64,000 nt of DNA, from the NCBI GenBank assembly GCA_018433775.1, contig JAHDQN010000008.1, forward strand, positions 1 through 64,000, given 5' to 3'. The notes under the pieces were generated by a model. The model did no database searches. It was not told the DNA's origin and was given only the letters and a program-made list of their open reading frames with translations. Source of the stretch: Deltaproteobacteria bacterium. Its GTDB lineage: Bacteria > Desulfobacterota > Desulfomonilia > UBA1062. The translations under genes and the position numbers were made by a program. Of this stretch, positions 34,075 through 42,282 are shown piece by piece; position 1 is the first letter of the stretch; the number at the start of each line of letters is the position of its first letter.

Positions 34075-34388
34075 TCTGGGGACCATTTGCAAGGAGAAAA
34101 ATACAAATTCAGTGAAATCATAAGGCCTTGAGAAGAAGCCCTTGATGAGGAACCACAAAATGAATCCGGGTGGAAAAAGTGAACCAATGAACTCTCCCGG
34201 TCATTTTTCCTCCTTCGCTGAAGCTACGGAGGACAGGTCCTCCTTCTCATATGCTGCGCTATCATGCGGGACAGCCGTCTCGATGCATGTTTTCGGAGAC
34301 AGGTCCTCCTTGTCAACATATTCGTATAAAGGGGCAGACCTATGTTCGAACAAAGGGGCAGCCCCCGGGCAGCCCCTTTGTCGGGGTG
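34075..34388. repeat. Gene-free gap with short repeats and hairpins
   Basis: No credible gene. At 34209-34243 a TCCTCCTTCGCTGAAGCTACGG-like element pairs with itself and continues into the perfect inverted repeat GGAGGACAGGTCCTCC (34228-34243). GACAGGTCCTCCTT occurs at 34232 and again near 34299. AAAGGGGCAG occurs at 34328 and 34353. The hairpin CAAAGGGGC/GCCCCTTTG (34351-34359 with 34372-34380) lies 9 bases beyond the acyl-CoA synthetase stop and may end that transcript, although it lacks a U-run. Confidence 0.5.
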
Positions 34389-36188
34389 CTATTCTTTGTA
34401 CATCGCCTCGATCACCTCGTTGAAGTTCTGGTTGATGATCTTGCGCTTCATTTTGAGCGTGGGCGTGAGCTCGCCCGATTCGATGCTGAACTCCCTGGGC
34501 AGCAGGGTGAACCTGCGGATCTGCTCCACGCGGGCATAATCCTTCATGAGATTCTTGATCTTGTCGTCGTAGAACGAGATGATCTCGGGCTTCTTGATGA
34601 GGTCTTCGTTGCTGTCGAAGGATATCCCCTGATTCTTGGCATACGAGACCAGCTCGGCATAGTTGGGGATGATCAGGGCACTCAGGTATTTTCTCCCCTC
34701 GCCGATCACCACGGCCTGCTCTATGAACGGATCGGTCACCAGGGTGTTCTCGATATTCTGCGGCGCCACGTTCTTACCGCCCGCGGTGATGATGATGTCT
34801 TTTTTACGGTCCGTGATATAGAGACAACCCCGCTCGTCCAGGCGGCCGATGTCGCCGGTCATGAACCACCCGTCGTCGGTGAAGGCGGCCTTCGTATCCT
34901 CGGGCTTGTTGAAATAGCCCTTCATGACCTGCGGACCTTTGATGAGGATCTCTCCGTCTTCCGCGATCTTGACCTGGGTGTCCGCCAGTGCCGGGCCGAC
35001 CGATCCGAACTCGAAGACCTCGAAGGTGTTGACATTGGTGACCGGGGTGGTCTCGGTGAGGCCGTATCCGTTGTGCAGGTTGACGCCGATGCCGTTAAAG
35101 AAGCGGTCGATGTCCAGCGCGAGCGCCCCGCCGCCGTTGATGAAGATCCTGATCCTGTCCATGCCCAGGGCCTGCCTGAGCTTTGCATAGACGAGGCTCT
35201 CGGCCAGGTCGTACTGAATCTTGAGCGTCCAGGGCATGGGCTTGCGCTGCACCTTGTAGTCGACGGCCCGCATGGCCACGTCCACTGCCCAGAAGAAAAG
35301 CTTCTTTTTGGTCGGGGTCGCCTTTTCCACCTTGGAGAAGATGCCGGAGTGGATCTTCTCGAAAAGACGGGGGACGGAGACCATGAGCGTCGGGCGTATC
35401 TCGGCCATGTTCTCCATGACCGTTCCGAAGCTCTCTGCCAGGTTCAGGACAGCGCCGATGTGCAGCATCAGGTAGACGCTTACGGTCCTGCCCAGGGAAT
35501 GGCTCCAGGGAAGAAGCGTCAGGGCCTCGTCCTGATGCCCGATGATGGGATGGGACGCATAGCACTGCAGGATATTGGCGGTGAAGTTGGCATGCGTGAG
35601 CATGACGCCCTTGGGAGGCCCCGTGGTGCCCGAGGTATAGATGAGGGTGGCGAGCCCTTCCGGGTCGATGGAAAGAAGACGCTCTTCAAAGGCCTTCTTG
35701 TCCTTGTACTCCTCGCCCAGCCTGAGCACCTCCTCGAGGCTGATAATGTTCTTGTCGCCGGTCTCGATGGTATCGAAGGTGATGATCTTCTTGAGGCTTT
35801 TCAGGGTGGACTTCACCTCAAGAATCCGGTTCAGGTGGTCCTGATCGGAGACGAACAGGAATCTGGAGCCCGAGTCGTTGATGATGTACGCGGCCTCATC
35901 GCCGGAGTTGGTGGCGTAGATCGGCGCATCGGATGCGCCGATGGACAGACTCGCGAGGTCTGCCGCCAGCCACTGCCAGCAGTTCTCGGAGAAAATCGTG
36001 ACGATATCGTCCTTTTTCACCCCCAGAGAGATGAGACCCAGCCCCAGGCTGGTGACCGTCCGCTGCATCTCCCTCCAGCTGATGGCCGTGTATCTGCCGT
36101 CTTTCTTGTACCGTACACAGGGTTCATACTGATATTTCTCCGCCCTGTTGTGAAAAATACCTGCGATGCTCTTTTCAGAATAACCCAT
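34389..36188 (-). CDS. Long-chain fatty-acid--CoA ligase (AMP-forming)
   Basis: A 599-residue acyl-adenylate enzyme that activates fatty acids to acyl-CoA. The AMP-binding P-loop is LIYTSGTTGPPKGVML, the A5 motif NGYGLTETTP is present, D-binding WFMTGDIGRLDERGCLYITDRKKDIIITAGGKN covers A7/A8, and the catalytic lysine is near the C-terminus (TPTLKMKRK). The N-terminal YTAISWREMQ and ENCWQWLAADLA segments place it with FadD15-like long-chain synthetases. The ATG at 36188 has AAGGAGGG 6 bases before it; the longer upstream frame has no support. A candidate fatty-acid regulator site lies 205 bases upstream. Confidence 0.93.
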   Translation of the reverse strand: MGYSEKSIAGIFHNRAEKYQYEPCVRYKKDGRYTAISWREMQRTVTSLGLGLISLGVKKDDIVTIFSENCWQWLAADLASLSIGASDAPIYATNSGDEAAYIINDSGSRFLFVSDQDHLNRILEVKSTLKSLKKIITFDTIETGDKNIISLEEVLRLGEEYKDKKAFEERLLSIDPEGLATLIYTSGTTGPPKGVMLTHANFTANILQCYASHPIIGHQDEALTLLPWSHSLGRTVSVYLMLHIGAVLNLAESFGTVMENMAEIRPTLMVSVPRLFEKIHSGIFSKVEKATPTKKKLFFWAVDVAMRAVDYKVQRKPMPWTLKIQYDLAESLVYAKLRQALGMDRIRIFINGGGALALDIDRFFNGIGVNLHNGYGLTETTPVTNVNTFEVFEFGSVGPALADTQVKIAEDGEILIKGPQVMKGYFNKPEDTKAAFTDDGWFMTGDIGRLDERGCLYITDRKKDIIITAGGKNVAPQNIENTLVTDPFIEQAVVIGEGRKYLSALIIPNYAELVSYAKNQGISFDSNEDLIKKPEIISFYDDKIKNLMKDYARVEQIRRFTLLPREFSIESGELTPTLKMKRKIINQNFNEVIEAMYKE

Positions 36189-36392
36189 ATTACCCTCCTT
36201 GACTGTCGTAAAGGTTCCTTGTCCGTATTCACGAAAAGGCGCCCGTACCTGTGCCATGAGCCCTGATGTGCTGTTTTCAAGACGGCACCGTGAACATGGA
36301 GCGGTAGTATCATAATTGATTACTTGGCGGCCCTTGTCCTCTCGTCTCCGACCCTCACATTTGTTCGGAAGTGAATAACTTGTAAACCATTT

Positions 36393-36410
36393 TGAATGAT
36401 TCATCAATCA
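36393..36410. promoter_or_regulatory. Candidate operator for a TetR-type fatty-acid regulator (FadR-like)
   Basis: TGAATGATTCATCAATCA matches the known Bacillus/Thermus FadR site pattern TGAATGA-N4-TCATTCA at 13 of 14 half-site positions. It lies 205 bases upstream of the long-chain acyl-CoA synthetase, a typical target of such regulators. The regulator gene is not in this window. Confidence 0.45.
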
Positions 36411-36575
36411 TATTCGACCGGGTTCCGGTCATGCCGCGGCACGATTTCAAGAGGAGAAACCTGTGATTGCCGGACCCTGCCGTCGTTTTGGGACATTCTG
36501 CAATATCCGCAGGATAAGGGGGCAGCCATCGGGAGAATGCATCAAGGAGGCCATCTCTTCAGTCATTTCATGTCT

Positions 36576-36604
36576 TGCGGGACAGCCTGTCAGTCTATAT
36601 TATA
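36576..36604 (+). promoter_or_regulatory. Promoter of the polysaccharide deacetylase gene
   Basis: TTGCGG (36576-36581), a 17-base spacer and TATTAT (36599-36604). The transcription start is predicted at about 36611, four bases ahead of the ATG at 36615, so the message would be almost leaderless. No ribosome binding site is present, which agrees. Confidence 0.55.
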
Positions 36605-36614
36605 GAATCCCAGT

Positions 36615-37481
36615 ATGAGACATGCGCTGACCATCGATGTGGAGGAATATTTTCAGGTCCATGCATTTGCAGGCGTCATTCCCACCAGCTCATGGGACGG
36701 GTACGCCCCTGCCGTGCAGGGAAACACCGACAGAATTCTCGATCTCCTTGACGAAAGAGCTGTCTCCGCGACCTTTTTCTGCCTCGGTTGGATCGCGGAG
36801 CGCAACCGGGAGCTCATCAAGAGCATTCACGCACGCGGGCACGAGATCGCCTGTCACGGCCACATGCACCAGGCCATCACCACTCAGGACCCGGATACGT
36901 TCCGGAAGGACGTGTCGAGGGCGAAGGATGTGCTTGAAGACTGCATCGGGGAGCGGGTCACCGGGTATCGCGCCCCCACCTATTCCATCACCGGGAGCAC
37001 GCTGTGGGCATTGGATATTCTGGAGGCCCTGGGGTTCAGGTACGATTCGAGCATCTTCCCGATCTATCACGACAACTATGGTATTCCCGATGCGCCCAGG
37101 TTGCCGTACAGGATCCAGGGAAGCACCCTGGTTGAGTTTCCCATTTCCACACTGAAGGTCGGTCCGGTCAACGTTCCCGTTTCCGGCGGCGGTTATTTCA
37201 GACTCTTTCCCTACTCCGTGATCCGTACCGCGCTGAGACGCCTCCAGCGGCAGGGGAATCCCTTTGTCTTTTATATCCACCCCTGGGAGCTCAACCCCGA
37301 GACCCCGCGTGTCGGCGACGCCCCCTTCTTGTCCAGGTTCAGAACCTACACGGGCATCAACCGTTCGTTCACGAGATTCAGCCGCCTGCTCAAGGACTTC
37401 TCCTTCACCACGGTCCGGGTGGCACTCACGGACTGCGGGCTTCTCGAAGATCGGCACGAGGCTGCTGATGTGAATATCTGA
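36615..37481 (+). CDS. Polysaccharide deacetylase with DUF3473 C-terminus (exosortase-system type)
   Basis: A 288-residue carbohydrate esterase family 4 protein without signal peptide. The NodB core has D8 (TIDVEEYFQV) and the H81-x3-H85 metal motif (CHGHMHQA), then GYRAPTYS. The C-terminal GGGYFRLFPYS and FYIHPWELNP segments match DUF3473, typical of deacetylases tied to XrtA/PEP-CTERM exopolysaccharide clusters. The start MRHALTIDVEEYFQV is fixed by the family N-terminus. No exosortase is in the window. It precedes the ACP-ligase-PP-loop operon by 198 bases, which holds its own promoter. Confidence 0.9.
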   Translation: MRHALTIDVEEYFQVHAFAGVIPTSSWDGYAPAVQGNTDRILDLLDERAVSATFFCLGWIAERNRELIKSIHARGHEIACHGHMHQAITTQDPDTFRKDVSRAKDVLEDCIGERVTGYRAPTYSITGSTLWALDILEALGFRYDSSIFPIYHDNYGIPDAPRLPYRIQGSTLVEFPISTLKVGPVNVPVSGGGYFRLFPYSVIRTALRRLQRQGNPFVFYIHPWELNPETPRVGDAPFLSRFRTYTGINRSFTRFSRLLKDFSFTTVRVALTDCGLLEDRHEAADVNI

Positions 37482-37608
37482 GTCCATGAATACAAGGCGT
37501 TCGCATTGTCGAAAAATGTTTTCAAGTGTACATGACGGCAGGTCCGGCGGATGTGCGCCGTTGTCATCGTGCACAGCCGGTCCGCCGGCCGACCGGTGAA
37601 AATTCCCA

Positions 37609-37637
37609 TTGAAATTATCAATTTTGCTTTATAAGAT
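37609..37637 (+). promoter_or_regulatory. Promoter of the ACP-ligase-PP-loop operon
   Basis: TTGAAA (37609-37614), 17 bases, TAAGAT (37632-37637), about 43 bases before the ACP start. A CCGGTC/GACCGG hairpin at 37577-37596 precedes it but has no U-run. Confidence 0.55.
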
Positions 37638-37679
37638 ACCGATAGATCCTACACAAAGAGAATCTTTCGAGAGGATAAA

Positions 37680-37931
37680 ATGCCAGATATATTGAAGGAT
37701 GTTGTTGAGTTCATCAAAGAGAATTTTATCATGGGCAGATCCGACGCTCAGATCGATCCCGACGAGTCCCTGATTGAAAGCGGCATCATGGACTCAACCG
37801 GCGTGCTCGAGCTCGTCGAGTACCTGGAGGCCACCTACGGTATCAAGATTGAGGACGAGGAACTGATTCCGGAAAACCTCGAGACTGTCAGCAACATCGT
37901 CAATTTCCTGAAAACCAAGGGAATCTCTTAG
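37680..37931 (+). CDS. Acyl carrier protein
   Basis: An 83-residue acidic four-helix carrier. The phosphopantetheine attachment serine is S39 in GIMDSTGVLELVEYLE, in the usual D-S context. It is not the fatty-acid-synthesis ACP: the motif is DST rather than DSL and the gene is linked to a dedicated ligase. GAGAGGAT precedes the ATG. The stop codon TAG shares one base with the GTG start of the ligase gene, so ACP and ligase are made together and the ACP is very probably the acceptor of the ligase. Confidence 0.92.
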   Translation: MPDILKDVVEFIKENFIMGRSDAQIDPDESLIESGIMDSTGVLELVEYLEATYGIKIEDEELIPENLETVSNIVNFLKTKGIS

Positions 37932-39439
37932 TGGCAGGACTCGTCCACCAGTTCCTCGAATCGTCCGCGCACCGATTTCCAGAAAAAACCGCCCTGTTCG
38001 ACGGCGCGCAGAGCGCCGGTTTTGCCGAGCTGGAATCGCTTGCCGGCAGGCTTGCCCGTCTGCTCCTCGAACACGGATTGCAGAAGGGCGACCGTGTGCT
38101 GCTGATCATGGAGAATTCGATCAGGAGCGTGGCGAGCTACTACGGGGTGCTCAAGGCTGGCGGGGTCTGCGTGGAAGTGGCTGACCGGAGCACTCCGGCA
38201 GAGGCCGCTTATTACATCGAGAACTCGGGCGCACGGGTGTGCATCCTGTCCCAGTCGAGTGCCAGGAGGCTCCAGGAGATCGATGTCCCCTGCGTCATCG
38301 TGCCCGATGGAGATCTCTTCAATGGGCATGCCAGGCGCTATACCTGGAGCGATGTGGAGTCCATGCCACAGGGGGTGCCGGAGACCAGCCTCAGACACGA
38401 CGACCTTGCCGCCATCGTATATACCTCGGGCAGCACGGGCAGACCCAAGGGCGTGATGCTGACCCACAGGAACCTGTGCACCAACACGGCGTCCATCGTC
38501 TCCTATCTGGGACTGAGCGATGCGGACCGGGTCATGGCGGTGCTTCCCTTTTACTATGTGTACGGCAAGACCCTGCTCAACACCCATTTCATGGTGGGGG
38601 GCTCGGTGGTGATCAACAACCGTTTCGCCTTTCCCAACTCCGTGGTCAAGGACATGGCCGAAAAAGAGGTGACCGGATTTGCGGGCGTTCCCTCCACCTT
38701 CGCCATCCTGCTCAACCGCTCGGTCTTTCCCAGGACATCGATCCCGAGCCTGCGCTACATCACCCAGGCCGGAGGCGCCATGGCGCCCGCCCTGACCCGG
38801 CGGCTCCTGGATTGCATCGGCAAGACCTCGCTCTACATCATGTACGGCGCGACCGAGGCATCGGCCCGGCTCACCTACCTGCCTCCCGAGCGGCTGCTCA
38901 AGGACAAGCTGGGCTCCATCGGCATACCCGTCCCGCAGGTCGAGGTCACCATCAGGGACGACAACGGCGCGGCTCTGGGGCCCTTCGAGGTGGGAAACAT
39001 CTGTGCCTCGGGCGAGAACATCATGCTCGGCTACTGGAAGGACGTCCAAGAGACGCACAAGGTCATCAAGCCCTGGGGCCTCGTGACCGGAGACCTGGGG
39101 CACCTGGACGACGAGGGCTTCATCTTTCTCACCGGCAGAAAAAAGGAAATGCTCAAGATCGGGGGGGAACGGGTATCTCCCAGGGAGATCGAGGACGCCA
39201 TCGTGGAATCGGGCATGATTCACGAGGTCGCGGTCATCGGAAGGCCTGACGAATATCTCTCCGAGGTGCCCGAGGCTTTCGTGGTGCCGCTGGATGAGAA
39301 GACCTTCGACCTGGATGCGCTGAAATCCTTTATCGGGCAGAGGCTGGCGCCTCACAAGCATCCCAGGCACTTCACCATCGCGAGGTCCCTGCCCAAGAAG
39401 CCTTCGGGCAAGATCGACAAGGAGGCGTTGAAGTCATGA
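37931..39439 (+). CDS. AMP-forming acyl-ACP/CoA ligase
   Basis: A 502-residue acyl-adenylate synthetase. Core motifs are AAIVYTSGSTGRPKGVML (A3), MYGATEASARLTYL (A5), VTGDLGHLDDEGFIFLTGRKKEMLKIGGERVS (A7/A8) and the C-terminal lysine in PSGKIDKEALKS (A10). The A5 motif has ATEASAR rather than LTET, as in ligases of natural product and exosortase-associated clusters. The start is GTG. The gene order suggests it loads a carboxylic acid on the preceding ACP. The substrate cannot be read from sequence. The end overlaps the PP-loop gene as ATGA. Confidence 0.92.
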   Translation: MAGLVHQFLESSAHRFPEKTALFDGAQSAGFAELESLAGRLARLLLEHGLQKGDRVLLIMENSIRSVASYYGVLKAGGVCVEVADRSTPAEAAYYIENSGARVCILSQSSARRLQEIDVPCVIVPDGDLFNGHARRYTWSDVESMPQGVPETSLRHDDLAAIVYTSGSTGRPKGVMLTHRNLCTNTASIVSYLGLSDADRVMAVLPFYYVYGKTLLNTHFMVGGSVVINNRFAFPNSVVKDMAEKEVTGFAGVPSTFAILLNRSVFPRTSIPSLRYITQAGGAMAPALTRRLLDCIGKTSLYIMYGATEASARLTYLPPERLLKDKLGSIGIPVPQVEVTIRDDNGAALGPFEVGNICASGENIMLGYWKDVQETHKVIKPWGLVTGDLGHLDDEGFIFLTGRKKEMLKIGGERVSPREIEDAIVESGMIHEVAVIGRPDEYLSEVPEAFVVPLDEKTFDLDALKSFIGQRLAPHKHPRHFTIARSLPKKPSGKIDKEALKS

Positions 39440-40437
39440 TAACCTGTTCGAAATGCGTTCTGCCGGGGAGCTTCCCCGGCATTCAGTTCGATGAAGAGGG
39501 TGTCTGCAACTACTGCAGAAACATCCCCATCCCTGACAGCAGCGAAAAACAGGCACACCGGGAAAAGTTCGAGACCCTGCTCCGGAGCAAACGCTCAATG
39601 GGCTCATTCGATGTCCTGCTGGCATATAGCGGCGGCAAGGACTCCACGTACACGCTCTACCTTCTTGCAAAGCAGTACAACCTCAAGGTGCTGGCCCTCG
39701 TATTCGACAACGGGTTCATATCCGGCCAGGCCATGGTGAACATCCGGCACATGACCGACAGCCTGGGTGCGGCATGCATGGTCTTCAGGCCGCCTTTCGA
39801 TCTCATGAAAAAGGTCTTCGGTCTGGCGGCGGGACACGATATCTACAGCCCCAAAACCCTCGACCGGGCGAGCTCCATCTGCACTACCTGCATCGGGATG
39901 GTCAAGGCCATGGTCTTAAAGACCGCGCTCTCGTATCACATCCCCCTGGTGGCTTTCGGGTGGTCGCCGGGGCAGGCGCCCATCAGCTCGGCCATCATGC
40001 AGACCAATCCCCGGCTGCAGAAGTTTTCCCACCGCTCGGTGAGAGACCCGCTCATCGGGCTTGCCGGTGACGAGCTCAAGCCCTACTTCCTGAGCGACGC
40101 GGACCTGGCGGTTGACCAGTCACACTGGCCGGTGAACATACACCCCCTGGCGTTCATGGATTACGATGAAGACGCCATTGTGGAAAAGATCTCCTCTCTC
40201 GGATGGGTGAAGCCCAAGGACACCGATCCCAACTCCACCAACTGCCTGCTGAACGCCCTGGCGAACCATCTGCACCGGAAGCGCTTCAATTTCCATCCCT
40301 ATGCATGGGAGATCGCCGGGATCGTGAGGTCGGGAAGCATGGACAGAAGCCAAGGCATCGTCAAGGTCAACGAGGAGGAAGACCGGGATATGGTGAATTA
40401 CGCGGCCGGGCTCTTAGGCATTGACCCCGGGTTCTGA
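39436..40437 (+). CDS. PP-loop ATPase, N-acetyl-sugar-amidotransferase-like
   Basis: A 333-residue adenine nucleotide alpha hydrolase. Two CxxC pairs (C4/C7 and C24/C27) form a small zinc finger, followed by the PP-loop SGGKDS at 65-70 and a CTTC pair near 150. This plan, MxxCxxCVLP...GVCNYC then SGGKDS, is shared by WbpG-type enzymes that turn a sugar acetamido group to an acetamidino group, and by other amide-forming PP-loop proteins. It overlaps the ligase gene by 4 bases and its 3' end overlaps the convergent DHH gene by 24. What it amidates or adenylates here is unknown. Confidence 0.82.
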   Translation: MITCSKCVLPGSFPGIQFDEEGVCNYCRNIPIPDSSEKQAHREKFETLLRSKRSMGSFDVLLAYSGGKDSTYTLYLLAKQYNLKVLALVFDNGFISGQAMVNIRHMTDSLGAACMVFRPPFDLMKKVFGLAAGHDIYSPKTLDRASSICTTCIGMVKAMVLKTALSYHIPLVAFGWSPGQAPISSAIMQTNPRLQKFSHRSVRDPLIGLAGDELKPYFLSDADLAVDQSHWPVNIHPLAFMDYDEDAIVEKISSLGWVKPKDTDPNSTNCLLNALANHLHRKRFNFHPYAWEIAGIVRSGSMDRSQGIVKVNEEEDRDMVNYAAGLLGIDPGF

Positions 40438-41472
40438 GGGTTTAATCTCGGCCCTGTCCCTGCTGATGAGCATCGCGGGCTCCATACCCCGGGGGGAAAC
40501 CTCCTTGAGGAACCGCTTCACCAGGATATCTTCCGGGTCCTTCACCTTTTTCAGGGCCTGAGCCAGGTCGATCTTGCCTGCGGCAAAGGTCTCATGGCCT
40601 CCGCCCTTGCCGATGCCGTGGCAGATCTTGTGCGCGAGCACGCCTGCCATGTGGCTCGACCGCGTGGTACGGATGGAGAACAGGATCGACCCGTTGTGCC
40701 GGCCGTAGCACAGACACCACCTGATCCCCTCGATCTGGATGAGCTCGTCGGCATATTCTCCGATCATCTCGGGCCAGCCGATCATATCCACCCTGGCCAC
40801 CACGGCGTCGCCATAGATCCTGGCGTTGTTGAGCACGGAGCAGAGCTCTATGAAATATTCCTTTGGTTTCTCCGGGTGTTCGATCCGGGCGAGCTTTTTC
40901 TGGAGTGTGCTCGGAAAGAGATAGACCGAGGCACGGATATCGGCGTCGGAAGACTGCCTGCCCAGATCCCGGGTGTCGGACTTGATGCCGTAGAACAGGG
41001 CCGTCGCTACCCTCCGGTCCATGGGCAGTCCCAGCTGCTTGATATACTGGGTGATGATGGTCGAGGTGCTGCCGATGCTCTTGCGCACGTCGATGTACTC
41101 TGCCTTGGTGGACGACTTCCGCAGGGGATGGTGGTCGATCACCGCATTGGGGGTGACGCCGGGCGGCAGGACCACATTGCCGGTGTGGGGCTGGCAGTCC
41201 ACCAGGATGACGACCGAGGAGTTCCGGAGGTTCACCGAGTTCAACGGTGTCATGTCGATGTTCAGGAGCTTGACCATGCACTGGTTCTCCACCCTGCCGA
41301 TGATGCCGCTGTAGGCGATGACCGAGGTGATGCCCAGGGCCTTGCGAAAGATGTACTTGAGCCCGAATGCGGACGCGATGCTGTCGGGGTCGGGGTTCTC
41401 GTGGGTGACGATGAAAACCTTCCGCTTGCCCTTGACGATGGAGAACAGCTTTTCCAGATCCGGTTTGCTCAT
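40414..41472 (-). CDS. DHH family phosphoesterase (NrnA/Orn-like oligoribonuclease)
   Basis: A 352-residue DHH-DHHA1 phosphoesterase. Motifs are VTHENPDPDSIASA (H24, D28, D30), LVDCQPHTGN, the AVIDHHP signature and GKGGGHETFAAG from the DHHA1 domain. Family members hydrolyse short oligonucleotides or pAp. It has an extra C-terminal stretch (about 320-352) of unclear role. The ATG at 41472 overlaps the preceding stop as ATGA; the frame upstream is not coding. It is the last gene of the ribosomal superoperon. Confidence 0.9.
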   Translation of the reverse strand: MSKPDLEKLFSIVKGKRKVFIVTHENPDPDSIASAFGLKYIFRKALGITSVIAYSGIIGRVENQCMVKLLNIDMTPLNSVNLRNSSVVILVDCQPHTGNVVLPPGVTPNAVIDHHPLRKSSTKAEYIDVRKSIGSTSTIITQYIKQLGLPMDRRVATALFYGIKSDTRDLGRQSSDADIRASVYLFPSTLQKKLARIEHPEKPKEYFIELCSVLNNARIYGDAVVARVDMIGWPEMIGEYADELIQIEGIRWCLCYGRHNGSILFSIRTTRSSHMAGVLAHKICHGIGKGGGHETFAAGKIDLAQALKKVKDPEDILVKRFLKEVSPRGMEPAMLISRDRAEIKPSEPGVNA

Positions 41473-41951
41473 GATCTCACCCGGGTGGAGAACAGTCGAC
41501 GCATGGCCTCCACCATTTTGTCCGTATGAGTCCCCTTCCAGTAGATCCTCTGGCAATGCGGGCATCTGACGAAGGTTTCCCGGGTTGCACTGACATATTC
41601 CGGAACCAGATTTTTCACGTCCTGAGCCTTAACACACTTCAGCGACGCATTGCAAATGCTGCACCGTGAATAAGGCAGGAGCTTTTCACTGAGTTTCAGA
41701 TGTTTATCAAGGAAGCGGAGCTGATCTTTCAGAAAATCGCTTTCCAGAACGATTGATTGCCGATCCGCAGCAAAATCCCGTCTCCGGGTCAGGAGTATCC
41801 TTCCGGCCGCACGGGCACGTTCGATCATGCTCTCGTCCCAGGTGTGCATATACTCGGTGTCGAAGCCCATGATCCTCAGCCACCGCGCGAGCCTGCCCAG
41901 ATTCTGGTCACATAAGAAACTCACCTGCGGGTCTGAATGCGTCTTCGACAT
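41469..41951 (-). CDS. Mut7-C RNase domain protein with zinc ribbon
   Basis: A 160-residue protein. The N-terminal half, FLCDQNLGRLARWLRIMGFDTEY with later ILLTRRRDF, is a PIN-like Mut7-C domain with its acidic residues (D14 and D-containing blocks). The C-terminal half has two CxxC-type pairs (CSIC and CPHC) forming a zinc ribbon. The family is thought to act on RNA but no substrate is known. GGAGG lies 8 bases before the ATG. It overlaps yraN by 44 bases and the DHH gene by 4. An adjacent nuclease-like phosphoesterase gene strengthens an RNA turnover role. Confidence 0.88.
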   Translation of the reverse strand: MSKTHSDPQVSFLCDQNLGRLARWLRIMGFDTEYMHTWDESMIERARAAGRILLTRRRDFAADRQSIVLESDFLKDQLRFLDKHLKLSEKLLPYSRCSICNASLKCVKAQDVKNLVPEYVSATRETFVRCPHCQRIYWKGTHTDKMVEAMRRLFSTRVRS

Positions 41952-42282
41952 GGCACACCCTCCTTGCAGGATCGACGGCCACCACATCGTATCGCGCCTG
42001 GGCGTCATGGAGTCGTTTTTTCAGCAGATAGATCCGGGACACCCGGACAATCCGCTGCTGTTTCCAGGTGGGCACCCAGGCCAGGGGGTCGCCGAACGTT
42101 CGTCCTGTCGATGATTTCACCTCGATGAATACCACGATGTCGTGGTCGAGCGCAATGATGTCGATCTCACCCGTGCGGGTCTGAAAATTCAGGTCCAGGA
42201 TCCGGTAGCCCTTTCCCTTCAAGTACTTCCGGGCGATCTCTTCACCCTCACTGCCCTTTTTTCTGGTCGATGGCCGTGACAC
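41908..42282 (-). CDS. YraN family nuclease-fold protein (UPF0102)
   Basis: A 124-residue protein with a Holliday junction resolvase-like fold: KKGSEGEEIARKYLKGKGYRILDLN, then GEIDIIALD and FIEVKSS carrying the E-D-ExK residues of restriction-type nucleases. No function is proved. The GTG start at 42282 is chosen because GGAGGAG lies 8 bases upstream and it gives the family length; it is nested in the end of rnhB by 35 bases. Confidence 0.9.
   Translation of the reverse strand: MSRPSTRKKGSEGEEIARKYLKGKGYRILDLNFQTRTGEIDIIALDHDIVVFIEVKSSTGRTFGDPLAWVPTWKQQRIVRVSRIYLLKKRLHDAQARYDVVAVDPARRVCHVEDAFRPAGEFLM

Larger units (their letters stand above)
36189..36614. other. 426-bp intergenic region between acyl-CoA synthetase and deacetylase genes
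   Basis: It carries divergent regulatory sequence. A candidate FadR-type operator is at 36393-36410 and a promoter for the deacetylase at 36576-36604. No open frame here has coding character, although the synthetase frame stays open through part of it. Confidence 0.5.

Noticed and set aside
34142..34423. Small plus-strand frame between nrdD and the acyl-CoA synthetase
   Set aside because: It is translated from palindromic repeat sequence and runs into the opposite-strand synthetase gene.
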